64,000 bases of DNA from Paenirhizobium naphthalenivorans (GTDB taxonomy: Bacteria > Pseudomonadota > Alphaproteobacteria > Rhizobiales > Rhizobiaceae), in assembly GCF_007992095.1 (NCBI RefSeq), contig NZ_BJZP01000002.1, positions 248,001 through 312,000 of the forward strand. Direction: 5' to 3'. Below the pieces are notes generated by a model that was not told the origin of the DNA, made no database searches, and was given only the letters and a program-made list of their open reading frames with translations. Positions 26,425 to 35,176 of the stretch are shown here, piece by piece. A program made the translations under genes and the position numbers. The stretch's first letter is position 1. The number at the start of each line of letters is the position of its first letter.

Positions 26425-27309
26425 ATGCATGTGATGATTTTCGGTGCCGGCTATTCCGGCAAGGCGATCGGCCGCCTGCTCAGTGTCGCCGCTCACCGCG
26501 TCTCAGGCACGACGCGCAGCCTCGAGAAGACGGCTGCCCTTGGCGACTGCGGCATCGTGCCCTTCGTGTTCGATGGCAGCACACTTACGCTGGAGCTGCG
26601 CACGGAGCTGGCGACTGTCACCCATCTCGTCCAATCGATCGCTCCGGGCCGTGACGGAGATCCGCTGATCCGCCTGTTCGGCAGGGAGCGGCTTGAAACA
26701 CTAATGCCGAAGCTCGAATGGGTCGCCTATCTTTCCACGGTCGGCGTCTATGGTGATCATGCCGGCGCCTGGGTGGACGAAGACACGGTGCCGAAGCCGG
26801 TGTCAGAGCGTTCGGTCGAGCGGGTCAAGGCGGAACAAGCCTGGCAGGCGCTCGCCGAAAAGAACGGCCTGCCGCTCGCCATCCTGCGCCTCTCGGGCAT
26901 TTACGGCCCCGGCCGCAACGCCTTCGTCAATCTCGCCAATGGCACCGCGCGGCGTCTGGTCAAGAAAGATCAGATGTTCAACCGCATTCGTGTCGAAGAC
27001 ATTGCCCGTGCCGCTGTCTTCCTCGCCGAAAGGTGTGAGCCCGGCATCTTCAATGTCACCGACAATGAGCCCAGCCCGCCCCAGGACGTGGTGAGCGAAG
27101 CAGCGCGGCTGATGGGGATCGATCCGCCGCCGGAACAGGCGTTCGAGACAGCCGAGCTCTCCCCGATGGCACGCTCCTTCTACGGCGAAAACAAGCGAGT
27201 TTCGAACGCTCGCCTGCAAGCGCTGGGCTTTGCCTTCCGCCACGAGAACTATCGCCAGTCGCTGAACGATCTGTGGCTGGACGGCAGCTGGAACAAAGCT
27301 GGCGCCTAA
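26425..27309 (+). CDS. NAD(P)-dependent epimerase/dehydratase family protein (YeeZ-like)
   Basis: Extended short-chain dehydrogenase fold, 294 residues, substrate unknown. The N-terminal nucleotide loop is MIFGAGYSGKAIGRLL (GxGYxG rather than the TGxxGxxG form), as in YeeZ. The expected catalytic zone has YLSTVGVYGDHAG, with a Tyr inside VGVYG; a Lys follows within SVERVKAEQAWQ. LRLSGIYGPGRNAF is conserved. Starts four bases after the queG stop behind CGGAGTGAG, so it is very likely co-transcribed with it. Confidence 0.85.
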   Translation: MHVMIFGAGYSGKAIGRLLSVAAHRVSGTTRSLEKTAALGDCGIVPFVFDGSTLTLELRTELATVTHLVQSIAPGRDGDPLIRLFGRERLETLMPKLEWVAYLSTVGVYGDHAGAWVDEDTVPKPVSERSVERVKAEQAWQALAEKNGLPLAILRLSGIYGPGRNAFVNLANGTARRLVKKDQMFNRIRVEDIARAAVFLAERCEPGIFNVTDNEPSPPQDVVSEAARLMGIDPPPEQAFETAELSPMARSFYGENKRVSNARLQALGFAFRHENYRQSLNDLWLDGSWNKAGA

Positions 27310-27661
27310 GCGTTTTAACGTAAGAACGACATCTCCAGAGGTTTGACTCGCCGCCGTCCGCCCCCGGATTTCCACATTTCAGGCAAAAAATGTGGCGGCT
27401 TGGATTATTTTTCCGTGTTTTTTTTCGTGATTGCACCATTCCGGGATTCACCCGAAATGGAATTCTGTTTTTCACCTGAAATTAAACTGTTTTTGCGCTT
27501 TCTTACCAAATCGTAAACACGTAAATCGCACACGCCGAATCACAAATGTTACATCTCGTAATATTCCGTGATTGCCAAAGGGCACGTTTTTGCCATTTTT
27601 TCCCTCGTTTTGGCGCCGCCACGCAAAATTTGGCTCGGGTCAACGACTAGGGAAATGTAAA
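27310..27661. other. AT-rich intergenic region before rlpA with two hairpins
   Basis: No open frame with family support. Sequence is A/T-rich compared with the flanking genes. Two inverted repeats are seen: CCACATTT / AAATGTGG (27372-27379 and 27388-27395), followed by TTATTTTTCC and a T-rich run, a likely terminator of the epimerase operon; and CCATTCCGGG / CCCGAAATGG (27436-27460, 9 of 10 pairs). The rest probably holds the rlpA promoter; I could not fix -35/-10 boxes with confidence. Confidence 0.55.
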
Positions 27662-28024
27662 TTGACGAATAAACGGCGCTCAACCTTCACCATTGCAACT
27701 ATTGTTGCCCTCTCTGCTTTCTTGCCGCTCTCGGCCCATGCGGCCTCTTCATGCGGCGGCGCATCATGGTATGCGCTCCACTCCAAGACAGCTTCCGGTG
27801 AACGCATGAACCCGACGCTTCTCACCGCTGCCCACAAGTCGCTGAGTTTCGGCACCAAGCTGAAAGTCACCAATGCCACGAACGGCAAGAGTGTCATCGT
27901 GCGGATAAACGATCGCGGCCCCTTCATCCGCGGCCGCGTTCTCGACCTCTCCAAGGCCGCCGCCCAGAATATCGGCATGATCCGCTCTGGCCACAGCAAA
28001 GTCTGTTACGAGATCATCGGCTGA
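27662..28024 (+). CDS. RlpA-like septal-ring lytic transglycosylase (DPBB domain only)
   Basis: Exported protein of about 120 residues with one double-psi beta-barrel domain. I set the start at TTG 27662 with AGGGA about nine bases before it, giving [20 protein letters not shown] plus LSAHA as a signal peptide. The domain has [40 protein letters not shown] and [15 protein letters not shown], the RlpA catalytic-barrel core. The SPOR domain of canonical RlpA is absent, so septal targeting is uncertain. No lipobox cysteine: the first mature Cys follows ASS, so not a typical lipoprotein. Confidence 0.8.
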   Translation: MTNKRRSTFTIATIVALSAFLPLSAHAASSCGGASWYALHSKTASGERMNPTLLTAAHKSLSFGTKLKVTNATNGKSVIVRINDRGPFIRGRVLDLSKAAAQNIGMIRSGHSKVCYEIIG

Positions 28025-28123
28025 CCGCGAGCCGGCGACCGTGCACACGAGTGGTCGGCAAGGCGCTTGCTCTTCAATCGGTTCGCAGCTACCACGCTCT
28101 CTTCAAATGCAGGAGAATGGAAC

Positions 28124-29413
28124 ATGCGTCTGGGCGGCCGACTTGCCGGTGCGATCGAAGTACTGGATGACATCGAAGCACGTCGTCGCCCCGTGGCAGA
28201 CGCGCTGAAGGACTGGGGTCTCGCGCACCGCTTCGCCGGCTCTGGCGATCGCGCCGCGATCGGCAATATCGTCTATGACGCGCTGAGGATGAAACTCTCT
28301 CATGGCTGGCTCATGGACGACGATAGCGCTACGGCGCTCGGCTGGGCCGTGCTGTTGCGCCAATGGAATTTCACGGCGGCAGACTTGGCGTCGCAATTCG
28401 ACGGCGACAATTTTGCCCCGAAGCCGCTTTCTGCGGAGCAATCGGCGGCCTTTGCCAGCCGCCGTTTGGAAGACGCTCCCCTTCACGTACAGGGTGACAT
28501 TCCGGAATGGGTTCAGGCGTCCTTCGAGGCCGCCTTCGGAGAAAACTGGCTGGTGGAAGCCAAAGCGCTCGCCGGTCGGCCCACGCTCGACCTGCGTGTC
28601 AACACCCTCAAGGCCAATCGCGACAAGGTCCTGAAGGCGCTCGATCGTACCGGCGTGCAAGCCGCAAACATCGCCCGCTTCGGCATGCGGGTGCCAGCTG
28701 GCGAAGGCGCTTCGCGTCTGCCGAACGTCACCGCCGAACTCAGCTTTCAGAAGGGCTGGTTCGAGGTCCAGGATGAGGGGTCGCAAATCGTCTCCGATCT
28801 GGTCGATGCCGGTGAAGGCGATCAGGTGCTGGACTTCTGCGCCGGCGGCGGCGGCAAGACTCTGGCCCTGGCGGCAGCGATGCACAACAAAGGCCAGGTC
28901 CACGCCTATGACGCCGACCGCAAGCGGCTCGCGCCGATTATCGAAAGGCTTAAGCGCGCTGGCACGCGCAATGTTCAGGTACACGACAGCCTGCGTGGCC
29001 TCGACGGGCTGAAAGGCCATGTCGACCGGGTTCTGGTTGACGCCCCCTGCACCGGTACCGGTACCTGGCGCAGGCGCCCGGACACCAAGTGGCGGCTGAC
29101 TGACCGCAACCTACAGGAACGCGTTGTGCAGCAACAGGAAGCGCTGACCGAAGCGGCCGCCTATGTGCGCCCAGGTGGAGATCTGTTTTACGTCACCTGC
29201 TCCCTCCTTCCAGAGGAGAACGATGCGCAGGTCACCGCTTTTTGCGCTGCCAATACGGAATTCTCGATCGCTCCGTCGCTCGAGACCTGGGACAAGCTAT
29301 TCGGCAAGGCGTCTCCTCGCCCACTGTCGCAGAACGGCCTGACTGTGACGCTCAGCCCAGCTTCCACCGACACTGATGGATTCTTCTTCTGCCGCATGCG
29401 TCGCAAGGGCTGA
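28124..29413 (+). CDS. RsmB/NOP2/Sun-type RNA m5C methyltransferase
   Basis: Cytoplasmic SAM enzyme making 5-methylcytosine in RNA, most likely 16S rRNA. Start ATG 28124 behind AGGAGA gives 429 residues; the 19-codon extension is rejected. N-terminal NusB-like helical domain, then SAM motif VLDFCAGGGGKTLALAA near 241, catalytic VDAPCTGTGTWRRRPD near 305 and the second catalytic cysteine in VTCSLLPEEN near 357. Both cysteines are intact. Exact modified position cannot be read from sequence. Confidence 0.92.
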   Translation: MRLGGRLAGAIEVLDDIEARRRPVADALKDWGLAHRFAGSGDRAAIGNIVYDALRMKLSHGWLMDDDSATALGWAVLLRQWNFTAADLASQFDGDNFAPKPLSAEQSAAFASRRLEDAPLHVQGDIPEWVQASFEAAFGENWLVEAKALAGRPTLDLRVNTLKANRDKVLKALDRTGVQAANIARFGMRVPAGEGASRLPNVTAELSFQKGWFEVQDEGSQIVSDLVDAGEGDQVLDFCAGGGGKTLALAAAMHNKGQVHAYDADRKRLAPIIERLKRAGTRNVQVHDSLRGLDGLKGHVDRVLVDAPCTGTGTWRRRPDTKWRLTDRNLQERVVQQQEALTEAAAYVRPGGDLFYVTCSLLPEENDAQVTAFCAANTEFSIAPSLETWDKLFGKASPRPLSQNGLTVTLSPASTDTDGFFFCRMRRKG

Positions 29414-29553
29414 TTGCCGTCAGGCATCAGCACTTGGCCGAGGACAAGTCGAAAGCCGAAATCATTGTAGACTATTTGACACCAGTTTAATTTTGCGCCA
29501 AGAGAGGGTCATTCGTTTCAAGGAGAAGGCGCACCGGCGTCGAAGGAGAGACC

Positions 29554-30831
29554 ATGTCCCGCAAATCCATTCTTGGCGCCTCGTTCGCGCTCTTGATTGC
29601 CTCGGCAAGCTTCATGGCCAGCCCGGCAGCCGCTGCCGACGAAGCGGCCGTTCTCGTCCATTATGCGGCGATGGCGGAGGCCAAGTTCGAAGATTCTCTG
29701 ACCACGGCGAAGGCCCTAGATGCCGCTGTCGACGCGCTGATCGCGGCCCCGAGCGATGAAACGCTGAAGGCCGCCCGCGCGGCCTGGATCAAGGCCCGCG
29801 TGCCCTACCAGCAGTCGGAAGTCTATCGTTTCGGCAATGCCGTGGTCGATGATTGGGAGGGCAAGGTCAATTCCTGGCCGCTCGACGAGGGCCTGATCGA
29901 TTATGTCGACGCCTCCTATGGCACGGAAAGCGACGACAACGCCTTGTTCGTCGCCAATGTCATTGCCAACCCAAAAATCAAGATCAACGGCAAGGACGTC
30001 GACGCCACCAATCTGACGCCGGAATTCCTCTCCGAAACGCTACATGAAGCCGGCGAGATTGAAGCCAATGTGGCGACCGGCTATCATGCCATCGAGTTCC
30101 TGCTTTGGGGTCAGGATCTTAACGGCACCGGCCCAGGCGCCGGCAACCGTCCCTATACGGATTTCGACACCAAGAGCTGCACGAACGGCAATTGCGACCG
30201 CCGCGCGGCCTACCTGAAGGCCGCCACGTCTCTGCTCGTGTCCGATCTTGAGCAAATGGTCACCGCTTGGGCACCGGAAGGCGAAGCGACGAAGACCGTA
30301 ACCGCAGATCCCAAGGCCGGCATTTCCGCCATTCTGACTGGCATGGGTTCGCTCTCCTACGGCGAATTGGCTGGCGAGCGCATGAAGCTCGGCGTCCTGC
30401 TGCATGACCCGGAAGAAGAGCAGGACTGCTTCTCCGACAACACTCATGCCTCGCACCTTAACGACGCCATCGGCATCGCGTCGGCCTATACCGGCGAATA
30501 CACCCGCATCGACGGCACCAAGATGACCGGTCCGTCGCTCTCCGAACTGGTCGCCGCCAAGGATGTCGCACTCGATACCGAAATGAAGGCGAAGCTGACC
30601 ACGACGCTCGACGCCATGAACGCCATGGCCAAGCGCGCAGAGACGGTCGAGGCCTATGACCAGATGATCGGCGAAGGCAATGCCGAAGGCAATGCTACTA
30701 TTCAGGCCGCCATCGACGGACTGATCGACCAGACCAAGACCATCGAACGCGTCATTGCCTCACTGGACATAGGTGCGGTCGAGCTTGAAGGTTCCGACAG
30801 CCTGGATAATCCTAACGCTGTGTTCCAATAA
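29554..30831 (+). CDS. Imelysin (M75) family periplasmic protein, IrpA-like
   Basis: Exported protein of 425 residues; the family is tied to iron acquisition (IrpA, ICMP, EfeO) and has not been proven to be an active peptidase. Signal peptide MSRKSILGASFALLIASASF with AAAAD at the cleavage region. The imelysin signature GYHAIEFLLWGQDL is near residue 176, with GxHxxE intact, plus an upstream EVYRFGNAVVD segment. AAGGAGAG precedes the ATG, and a TTGACA hexamer (29476-29481) could be a -35 box. First of four genes for exported proteins. Confidence 0.9.
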   Translation: MSRKSILGASFALLIASASFMASPAAAADEAAVLVHYAAMAEAKFEDSLTTAKALDAAVDALIAAPSDETLKAARAAWIKARVPYQQSEVYRFGNAVVDDWEGKVNSWPLDEGLIDYVDASYGTESDDNALFVANVIANPKIKINGKDVDATNLTPEFLSETLHEAGEIEANVATGYHAIEFLLWGQDLNGTGPGAGNRPYTDFDTKSCTNGNCDRRAAYLKAATSLLVSDLEQMVTAWAPEGEATKTVTADPKAGISAILTGMGSLSYGELAGERMKLGVLLHDPEEEQDCFSDNTHASHLNDAIGIASAYTGEYTRIDGTKMTGPSLSELVAAKDVALDTEMKAKLTTTLDAMNAMAKRAETVEAYDQMIGEGNAEGNATIQAAIDGLIDQTKTIERVIASLDIGAVELEGSDSLDNPNAVFQ

Positions 30832-30839
30832 GACAAAGG

Positions 30840-30867
30840 CGGGCCACCGGATTGCTTCGGTGGCCCG
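30840..30867 (+). terminator. Hairpin between the first imelysin gene and the di-haem oxidoreductase gene
   Basis: Perfect 10-bp stem CGGGCCACCG / CGGTGGCCCG with an 8-base loop, then ATTTTC. It starts nine bases after the imelysin stop and ends just before the next start. Likely a partial terminator that lowers downstream expression rather than a full stop, since no other promoter is evident in the 48-base gap. Confidence 0.75.
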
Positions 30868-30878
30868 ATTTTCATGCC

Positions 30879-32411
30879 ATGCTCCGCATAACCGCCTCCA
30901 GGACCCGACATCTTTTGCTCGCGACCATCCTGTCGTTCGCGACGCATTGCACGGCGCGGGCCGATGATGCGGCAAGACGTACGGATCTGACCCCAAAAGA
31001 TCTGAAGCGCGTCGAACGGGTCACCGCACCAACGCAGGATTTCTCCAAGCCGGAGCGATTTGAGCTGATGCAGGGTGGCGCCACCACCTCCACCCATCCG
31101 TTCAATGGAGATGCCTTTTCGCATTTCTCCACCAATATCACTTTCTCCGAAGAGGAAGAGTTCAAGCTCGGCAATGCGCTGTTTCGAAAGCTGTGGGTGT
31201 CCTCGCCCTCTTCGACCCAGGCCTCGGACGGCTTGGGGCCGCTTTTCAACGCGCGCGCCTGCCAAAGCTGTCACCTGAAGGACGGTCGAGGCCATCCACC
31301 CGAAGGGTCGGCCGATTCGACCTCGATGTTTCTGCGGCTCGCCCGCCCGGCGCGCACCGAGGAGGAGCGCGAGGCACTCGCCGATCTCAAGGTCGTCAAT
31401 TTTCCCGACCCGACCTATGGCGCCCAGTTGCAGGATCTCGCCGTCCCGGGGCTTGCCGCCGAGGGACGGATGGTCATCACCTATAGCGAGGAAACCGTAA
31501 CGCTCGCGGGCGGCGAGACCGTCTCCCTGCGCAGGCCAAAATACGAGATCGCCGATCTTGGCTATGGTCCACTCGACCCGGAGACGACGCTGTCGCCGCG
31601 CATCGCCAATCCAATGATCGGCATGGGGCTGATCCAGGCGATCGCCGACGCAGACATCCTCGCCAAAGCCGATCCAGATGATAGAGACGGCAACGGCATT
31701 TCCGGCCGTGCGGCCCGCGCCCGCGATCATCGAACCGGTGAGTTGAGGCTCGGCCGCTTCGGCTGGAAGGCACAGAACGCCTCCGTGCGGGATCAGAATT
31801 CCGGCGCCTTCGAGGGCGACATCGGCATTTCCACCCCGGATGCGCCGCACCATTGGGGCGACTGCACGCAGGCTCAGAGGAAATGCCTGTCCTTGCCGAA
31901 CGGTGTGCAGAAGCGTCTCGGCGACACCGAAGCGCCGGATCCGGTTCTCGATCTCGTGACCTTCTACTCCGAGAACCTCGCGCCACCGGCGCGTCGTGGC
32001 ATCAACAATGCGATGGTGCTGAGGGGTAAGAGCATATTCTACAACTCCGGCTGCGTCGCCTGTCACACACCCAAATACGTGACCAGCCGCAATGCCGAGA
32101 ACGCGGCGCACCGGTTCCAGTTGATCTGGCCCTATTCCGACTTCCTGCTGCACGATATGGGCGAGGGTCTTGCCGACGGCCAGCAGGTTGGCGATGCGAC
32201 CGGAAGCGAGTGGCGCACAGCGCCGCTCTGGGGTATTGGTCTCACCAAGGAGGTGAACGGGCACACCTTCTTCCTGCATGACGGTCGCGCTAGAAGCCTT
32301 ACCGAGGCAATCCTGTGGCACGGTGGAGAAGCACAGACCGCCCGCGATAGCTTTGCCGCGCTTGTATCCGATGATCGTAAGGCGCTGATAGCCTTTCTGG
32401 AGTCCCTATGA
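30879..32411 (+). CDS. Di-haem oxidoreductase (DHOR, DUF1111)
   Basis: Exported c-type cytochrome of 510 residues related to di-haem peroxidase-like proteins. Start ATG 30879 gives a Sec signal MLRITASRTRHLLLATILSF with TARA cleavage. Two haem-c attachment sites: CQSCH near residue 128 and CVACH near 392. GLGPLFNARACQSCHLKDGR and the C-terminal FLHDGRARSLTEAILWHGGE are DHOR hallmarks. Electron donor and substrate unknown. Its stop overlaps the next start by four bases. In pseudomonads a DHOR gene also sits among imelysin-like genes, consistent with a conserved iron-related operon. Confidence 0.93.
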   Translation: MLRITASRTRHLLLATILSFATHCTARADDAARRTDLTPKDLKRVERVTAPTQDFSKPERFELMQGGATTSTHPFNGDAFSHFSTNITFSEEEEFKLGNALFRKLWVSSPSSTQASDGLGPLFNARACQSCHLKDGRGHPPEGSADSTSMFLRLARPARTEEEREALADLKVVNFPDPTYGAQLQDLAVPGLAAEGRMVITYSEETVTLAGGETVSLRRPKYEIADLGYGPLDPETTLSPRIANPMIGMGLIQAIADADILAKADPDDRDGNGISGRAARARDHRTGELRLGRFGWKAQNASVRDQNSGAFEGDIGISTPDAPHHWGDCTQAQRKCLSLPNGVQKRLGDTEAPDPVLDLVTFYSENLAPPARRGINNAMVLRGKSIFYNSGCVACHTPKYVTSRNAENAAHRFQLIWPYSDFLLHDMGEGLADGQQVGDATGSEWRTAPLWGIGLTKEVNGHTFFLHDGRARSLTEAILWHGGEAQTARDSFAALVSDDRKALIAFLESL

Positions 32412-33511
32412 AGTCTGTTATTCTCGGCATCGTCACCGCCTTCAGCCTGACCGCAGTGGCGGTGGCGCAGGATGCCACACTGGCGCCGCCGGCTCTCCAC
32501 ACCGACGCAATACCAGCCGTGCTGGAAAAGGCAGTCGACGGCTTCATCCGCCCGGGGTACAGCCATTTCCGCGACGAAGCGGCAGCGCTTGAAACCGACA
32601 TGCGCGCGCTTTGTGTCGCTCCGTCCGCGGTAGAACTCGACAAGGCGCGGGCCGGCTTTGACAGTACGGTCAGGGCCTGGTCGACCATTGAGATCGTTCG
32701 GGTCGGGCCAATCATCGAGAACAACCGCTTCGAACGGATCCTCTTCTATCCGGACCGCAAGAGCACGGGCCTCAAGCAGGTGCAGGCTATCCTGGCCAAG
32801 CCAGACGAAAGCGCCACAGCCGTCGAAACGTTGAAGGACAAAAGCGTAGCCATGCAAGGCCTAGGCGCGCTGGAGTTCGTGCTCTTCGGTACCGGCTCTG
32901 ACGGGCTCCTTGCCGAAAAGGATAGCTTCCGCTGCCGCTACGGCGCGGCGATCGCCGGCAACCTGGTTCGGCTCGGCGGCGAACTCTCCACCGAATGGGA
33001 CCGCCCGGATGGCATCCAGAATGCCTGGAAGCATCCCGGTCCTGGCAACGTAGTCTTCCGGGATGGCCGCGAAGCGGTGACCGAACTGCTCGGCATTCTG
33101 GTGCATGGCGCAGAGGCGATCCGCGACCAACGGATCGAGAACTTCTACAAGGGTGAAGAAAACAACACCTTCCCCAAGCAGGCGATCTACTGGCGTTCCG
33201 GCCAGACCTGGACCTCGATCCAAGGCAATGTCGAGGGCCTGCGCTCACTGCTCAAGGTGTCGGGCATGGATAAGCTCGTGAACGAGGATTCGCGCTCGAT
33301 CGTCTCCTCGCTCGATTTTGTCGCAAAGTCGCTCATCCGCGTTGCCGGCGATATCAACCCCGACATCGAGACCGCTGTCTCCGACCCGATCGAACGAGAG
33401 AAGCTCGACTTCCTGCTCTTGAACAGCAAGGACCTGATCCTGCGCCTCAGCAATGACTATGGCGGCGCGATAGGCCTTACCGCAGGCTTCTCCTTCTCCG
33501 ACGGCGACTAA
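32408..33511 (+). CDS. Second imelysin-family periplasmic protein
   Basis: Exported 367-residue protein, imelysin superfamily, distinct from the first. Signal MKSVILGIVTAFSLTAVAVA before QDATLAPP. The GxHxxE motif of the first imelysin appears here as GLGALEFVLFG (near 158), so the His is replaced by Ala while the Glu stays; LARG-like WSTIEIVRVGPI is the other conserved block. The start overlaps the DHOR stop (ATGA), GGAG upstream. Two imelysins around a di-haem protein suggest a complex. Confidence 0.88.
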   Translation: MKSVILGIVTAFSLTAVAVAQDATLAPPALHTDAIPAVLEKAVDGFIRPGYSHFRDEAAALETDMRALCVAPSAVELDKARAGFDSTVRAWSTIEIVRVGPIIENNRFERILFYPDRKSTGLKQVQAILAKPDESATAVETLKDKSVAMQGLGALEFVLFGTGSDGLLAEKDSFRCRYGAAIAGNLVRLGGELSTEWDRPDGIQNAWKHPGPGNVVFRDGREAVTELLGILVHGAEAIRDQRIENFYKGEENNTFPKQAIYWRSGQTWTSIQGNVEGLRSLLKVSGMDKLVNEDSRSIVSSLDFVAKSLIRVAGDINPDIETAVSDPIEREKLDFLLLNSKDLILRLSNDYGGAIGLTAGFSFSDGD

Positions 33512-33512
33512 G

Positions 33513-34595
33513 ATGGTCAGAAGCGCGCTGATCGACAGGCGAGCCTTCATGAAAGCCGCCGGTGCCGCCTTTCTTGCCCCGCTTTCGCCGCGCGCCCTCT
33601 TTGCCCTGCAGCGCAGCGATGCGGTTTATGCCGCTGGCTTTCGCGACCCGGACGGCCGATTTGGCGTCGCCCTGATTGCCGAGGACGGCACCTTCATCGA
33701 CCGAGTGGATCTGCCCGGCCGCATCCACGGGCTCTGCCACTGCCCCGCGACCGGCATGACGGTTGCCTTCGCCAGGCGTCCCGGAACCTTCGCAGTCGCT
33801 TTCGATAGTCGCAACCATAGCGAACCTGTCGTGATCGTCGCGCCGGAAGGCCGGCATTTCTTCGGCCACGGCCATTTCTCACCGGACGGCCGCCTGCTCT
33901 ATGCCAGCCAGAACGATTTCGACGCCAATCGCGGCATGATCGGCGTCCACGATGCCTTTGACGGCTTCCGGCGGATCGGCGAATTCGAGGCGTATGGCAT
34001 CGGCACCCATGACATGACGGTGAGCGACGACGGCCGTCTGCTGATCATCGCCAACGGCGGCATCGAGACCCATCCAGATTTCGGCCGCACCAAACTGAAC
34101 CTCGACCACATGGAGCCATCGCTGGTGATCGCCGATGCAAAGACCGGTGCCTTGATCGAGAAGCACGCTCTGCCCGGCGAACTCTCCCGGCTGTCAACCC
34201 GCCATCTCGACGTCGGTCAAGACGGGCGGATCTGGTTTGCCTGCCAGTATGAAGGCCCGCGCAACGACACGCCTCCGCTGATCGGCTATTTCGCCAGAGG
34301 GGAGGCCCTGTCCTTTGCCGCCTTGCCCGATGAAGTCACCACCGGGCTTGCCAATTATGTCGGCGCGATCGCCGTCAACCGCAGCAGCGGAACGATCGGC
34401 ATCACCTCGCCGAAGGGCGGACTCGCCGTCACCCTCGACGGCCGCAGCGGCGCGGTCGTTTCAACGGCCCGGGTCGCCGACGCCGCCGGCATAGCGCCCG
34501 CCCCATCGGGCTTTGCCGTTTCATCCTATGACGGGCATTTCAAGGGGACACGAAGCCCGGTCGCCTGGGACCAGCATATCGTCAGGATTTCATAG
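33513..34595 (+). CDS. DUF1513 beta-propeller protein, probable Tat substrate
   Basis: 360-residue protein of DUF1513, predicted seven-bladed propeller, function unknown. The N-terminus has a twin-arginine signal: LIDRRAFMKAAGAAFLAPLS, matching RRxFxK. The core contains GHFSPDGRLLYASQNDFDAN and GIGTHDMTVSDDGRLLIIAN, WD/propeller-like strands, with several histidines that might bind metal. Begins one base after the second imelysin stop; no strong ribosome binding site, so probably coupled. Tat export suggests a folded, cofactor-bearing protein, whereas its operon partners carry Sec signals. Confidence 0.88.
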   Translation: MVRSALIDRRAFMKAAGAAFLAPLSPRALFALQRSDAVYAAGFRDPDGRFGVALIAEDGTFIDRVDLPGRIHGLCHCPATGMTVAFARRPGTFAVAFDSRNHSEPVVIVAPEGRHFFGHGHFSPDGRLLYASQNDFDANRGMIGVHDAFDGFRRIGEFEAYGIGTHDMTVSDDGRLLIIANGGIETHPDFGRTKLNLDHMEPSLVIADAKTGALIEKHALPGELSRLSTRHLDVGQDGRIWFACQYEGPRNDTPPLIGYFARGEALSFAALPDEVTTGLANYVGAIAVNRSSGTIGITSPKGGLAVTLDGRSGAVVSTARVADAAGIAPAPSGFAVSSYDGHFKGTRSPVAWDQHIVRIS

Positions 34596-34637
34596 AGCCA
34601 CCCTTGGCCTCGGAGGCTGGCGCGCTATCTCTATAGC

Positions 34638-35090
34638 ATGCGCAAAGTCGTCATCTATTCCGTCTTCATCGCCGGCGTCGTCATCCTCGGCATCCTGTCC
34701 GGCGTGTCCAACATGCCCAGCACTTGGTATCAGTCACTTGAGAAACCATTCTTCAATCCGCCGCCGTGGGTTTTCGCGCCGGTCTGGACATTGCTCTACG
34801 TGATGATCGGGATCGCTGGCGCACGGGTCTGGCTCAAGGCGCCGGCTTCCGCCGCCATGCAGATCTGGTTTGCCCAAATCGCCCTCAACGCGCTCTGGTC
34901 ATCTGTATTCTTCGGCCTTGAAGCACCGGGCCTCGCCCTTCTCGTGATCGTCGGCCTGCTCGTGACCATTCTCGGTTTCCTTTGGAAGGCCGGTCCGATC
35001 GATCGCCCCGCACGACTGCTTTTCACTCCCTATCTCGCCTGGGTCAGCTTCGCGACGTTGCTCAACGCCTCGATTTTCCTGATGAACTAA
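34638..35090 (+). CDS. tspO: TspO/MBR family membrane protein
   Basis: 150-residue membrane protein with five helices; TspO homologues bind porphyrins and haem precursors and act as outer-membrane or envelope sensors in alphaproteobacteria. Family features: WYQSLEKPFFNPPPWVFAPV (the W-x-P loop), YVMIGIAGARVW, ALWSSVFFGL and YLAWVSFATLLNASIF near the end, all typical. No clear Shine-Dalgarno sequence. It follows the imelysin operon after 42 bases; the shared link to haem/porphyrin is suggestive only. Confidence 0.93.
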   Translation: MRKVVIYSVFIAGVVILGILSGVSNMPSTWYQSLEKPFFNPPPWVFAPVWTLLYVMIGIAGARVWLKAPASAAMQIWFAQIALNALWSSVFFGLEAPGLALLVIVGLLVTILGFLWKAGPIDRPARLLFTPYLAWVSFATLLNASIFLMN

Positions 35091-35176
35091 CGCGGTATGT
35101 GCCCGAATCCCAGTTCGGGCCGCTTGCCGAAGCGCATGGAGCATGCCAGTTTCGCAACCGCGAGAAGGGGTGATCC

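Noticed and set aside
29461-29553. Fur, Irr or RirA box upstream of the first imelysin gene
   Set aside because: The region has a TTGACA-like hexamer, but no clear match to known iron-regulator palindromes could be made by eye.
30702-32321. 539-codon open frame on the minus strand opposite the di-haem oxidoreductase gene
   Set aside because: It mirrors a well-supported gene with two CxxCH motifs; long antisense frames are common in high-GC DNA with third-position G/C bias. Its translation lacks any family motif and is rich in Arg, Gly and Ala.
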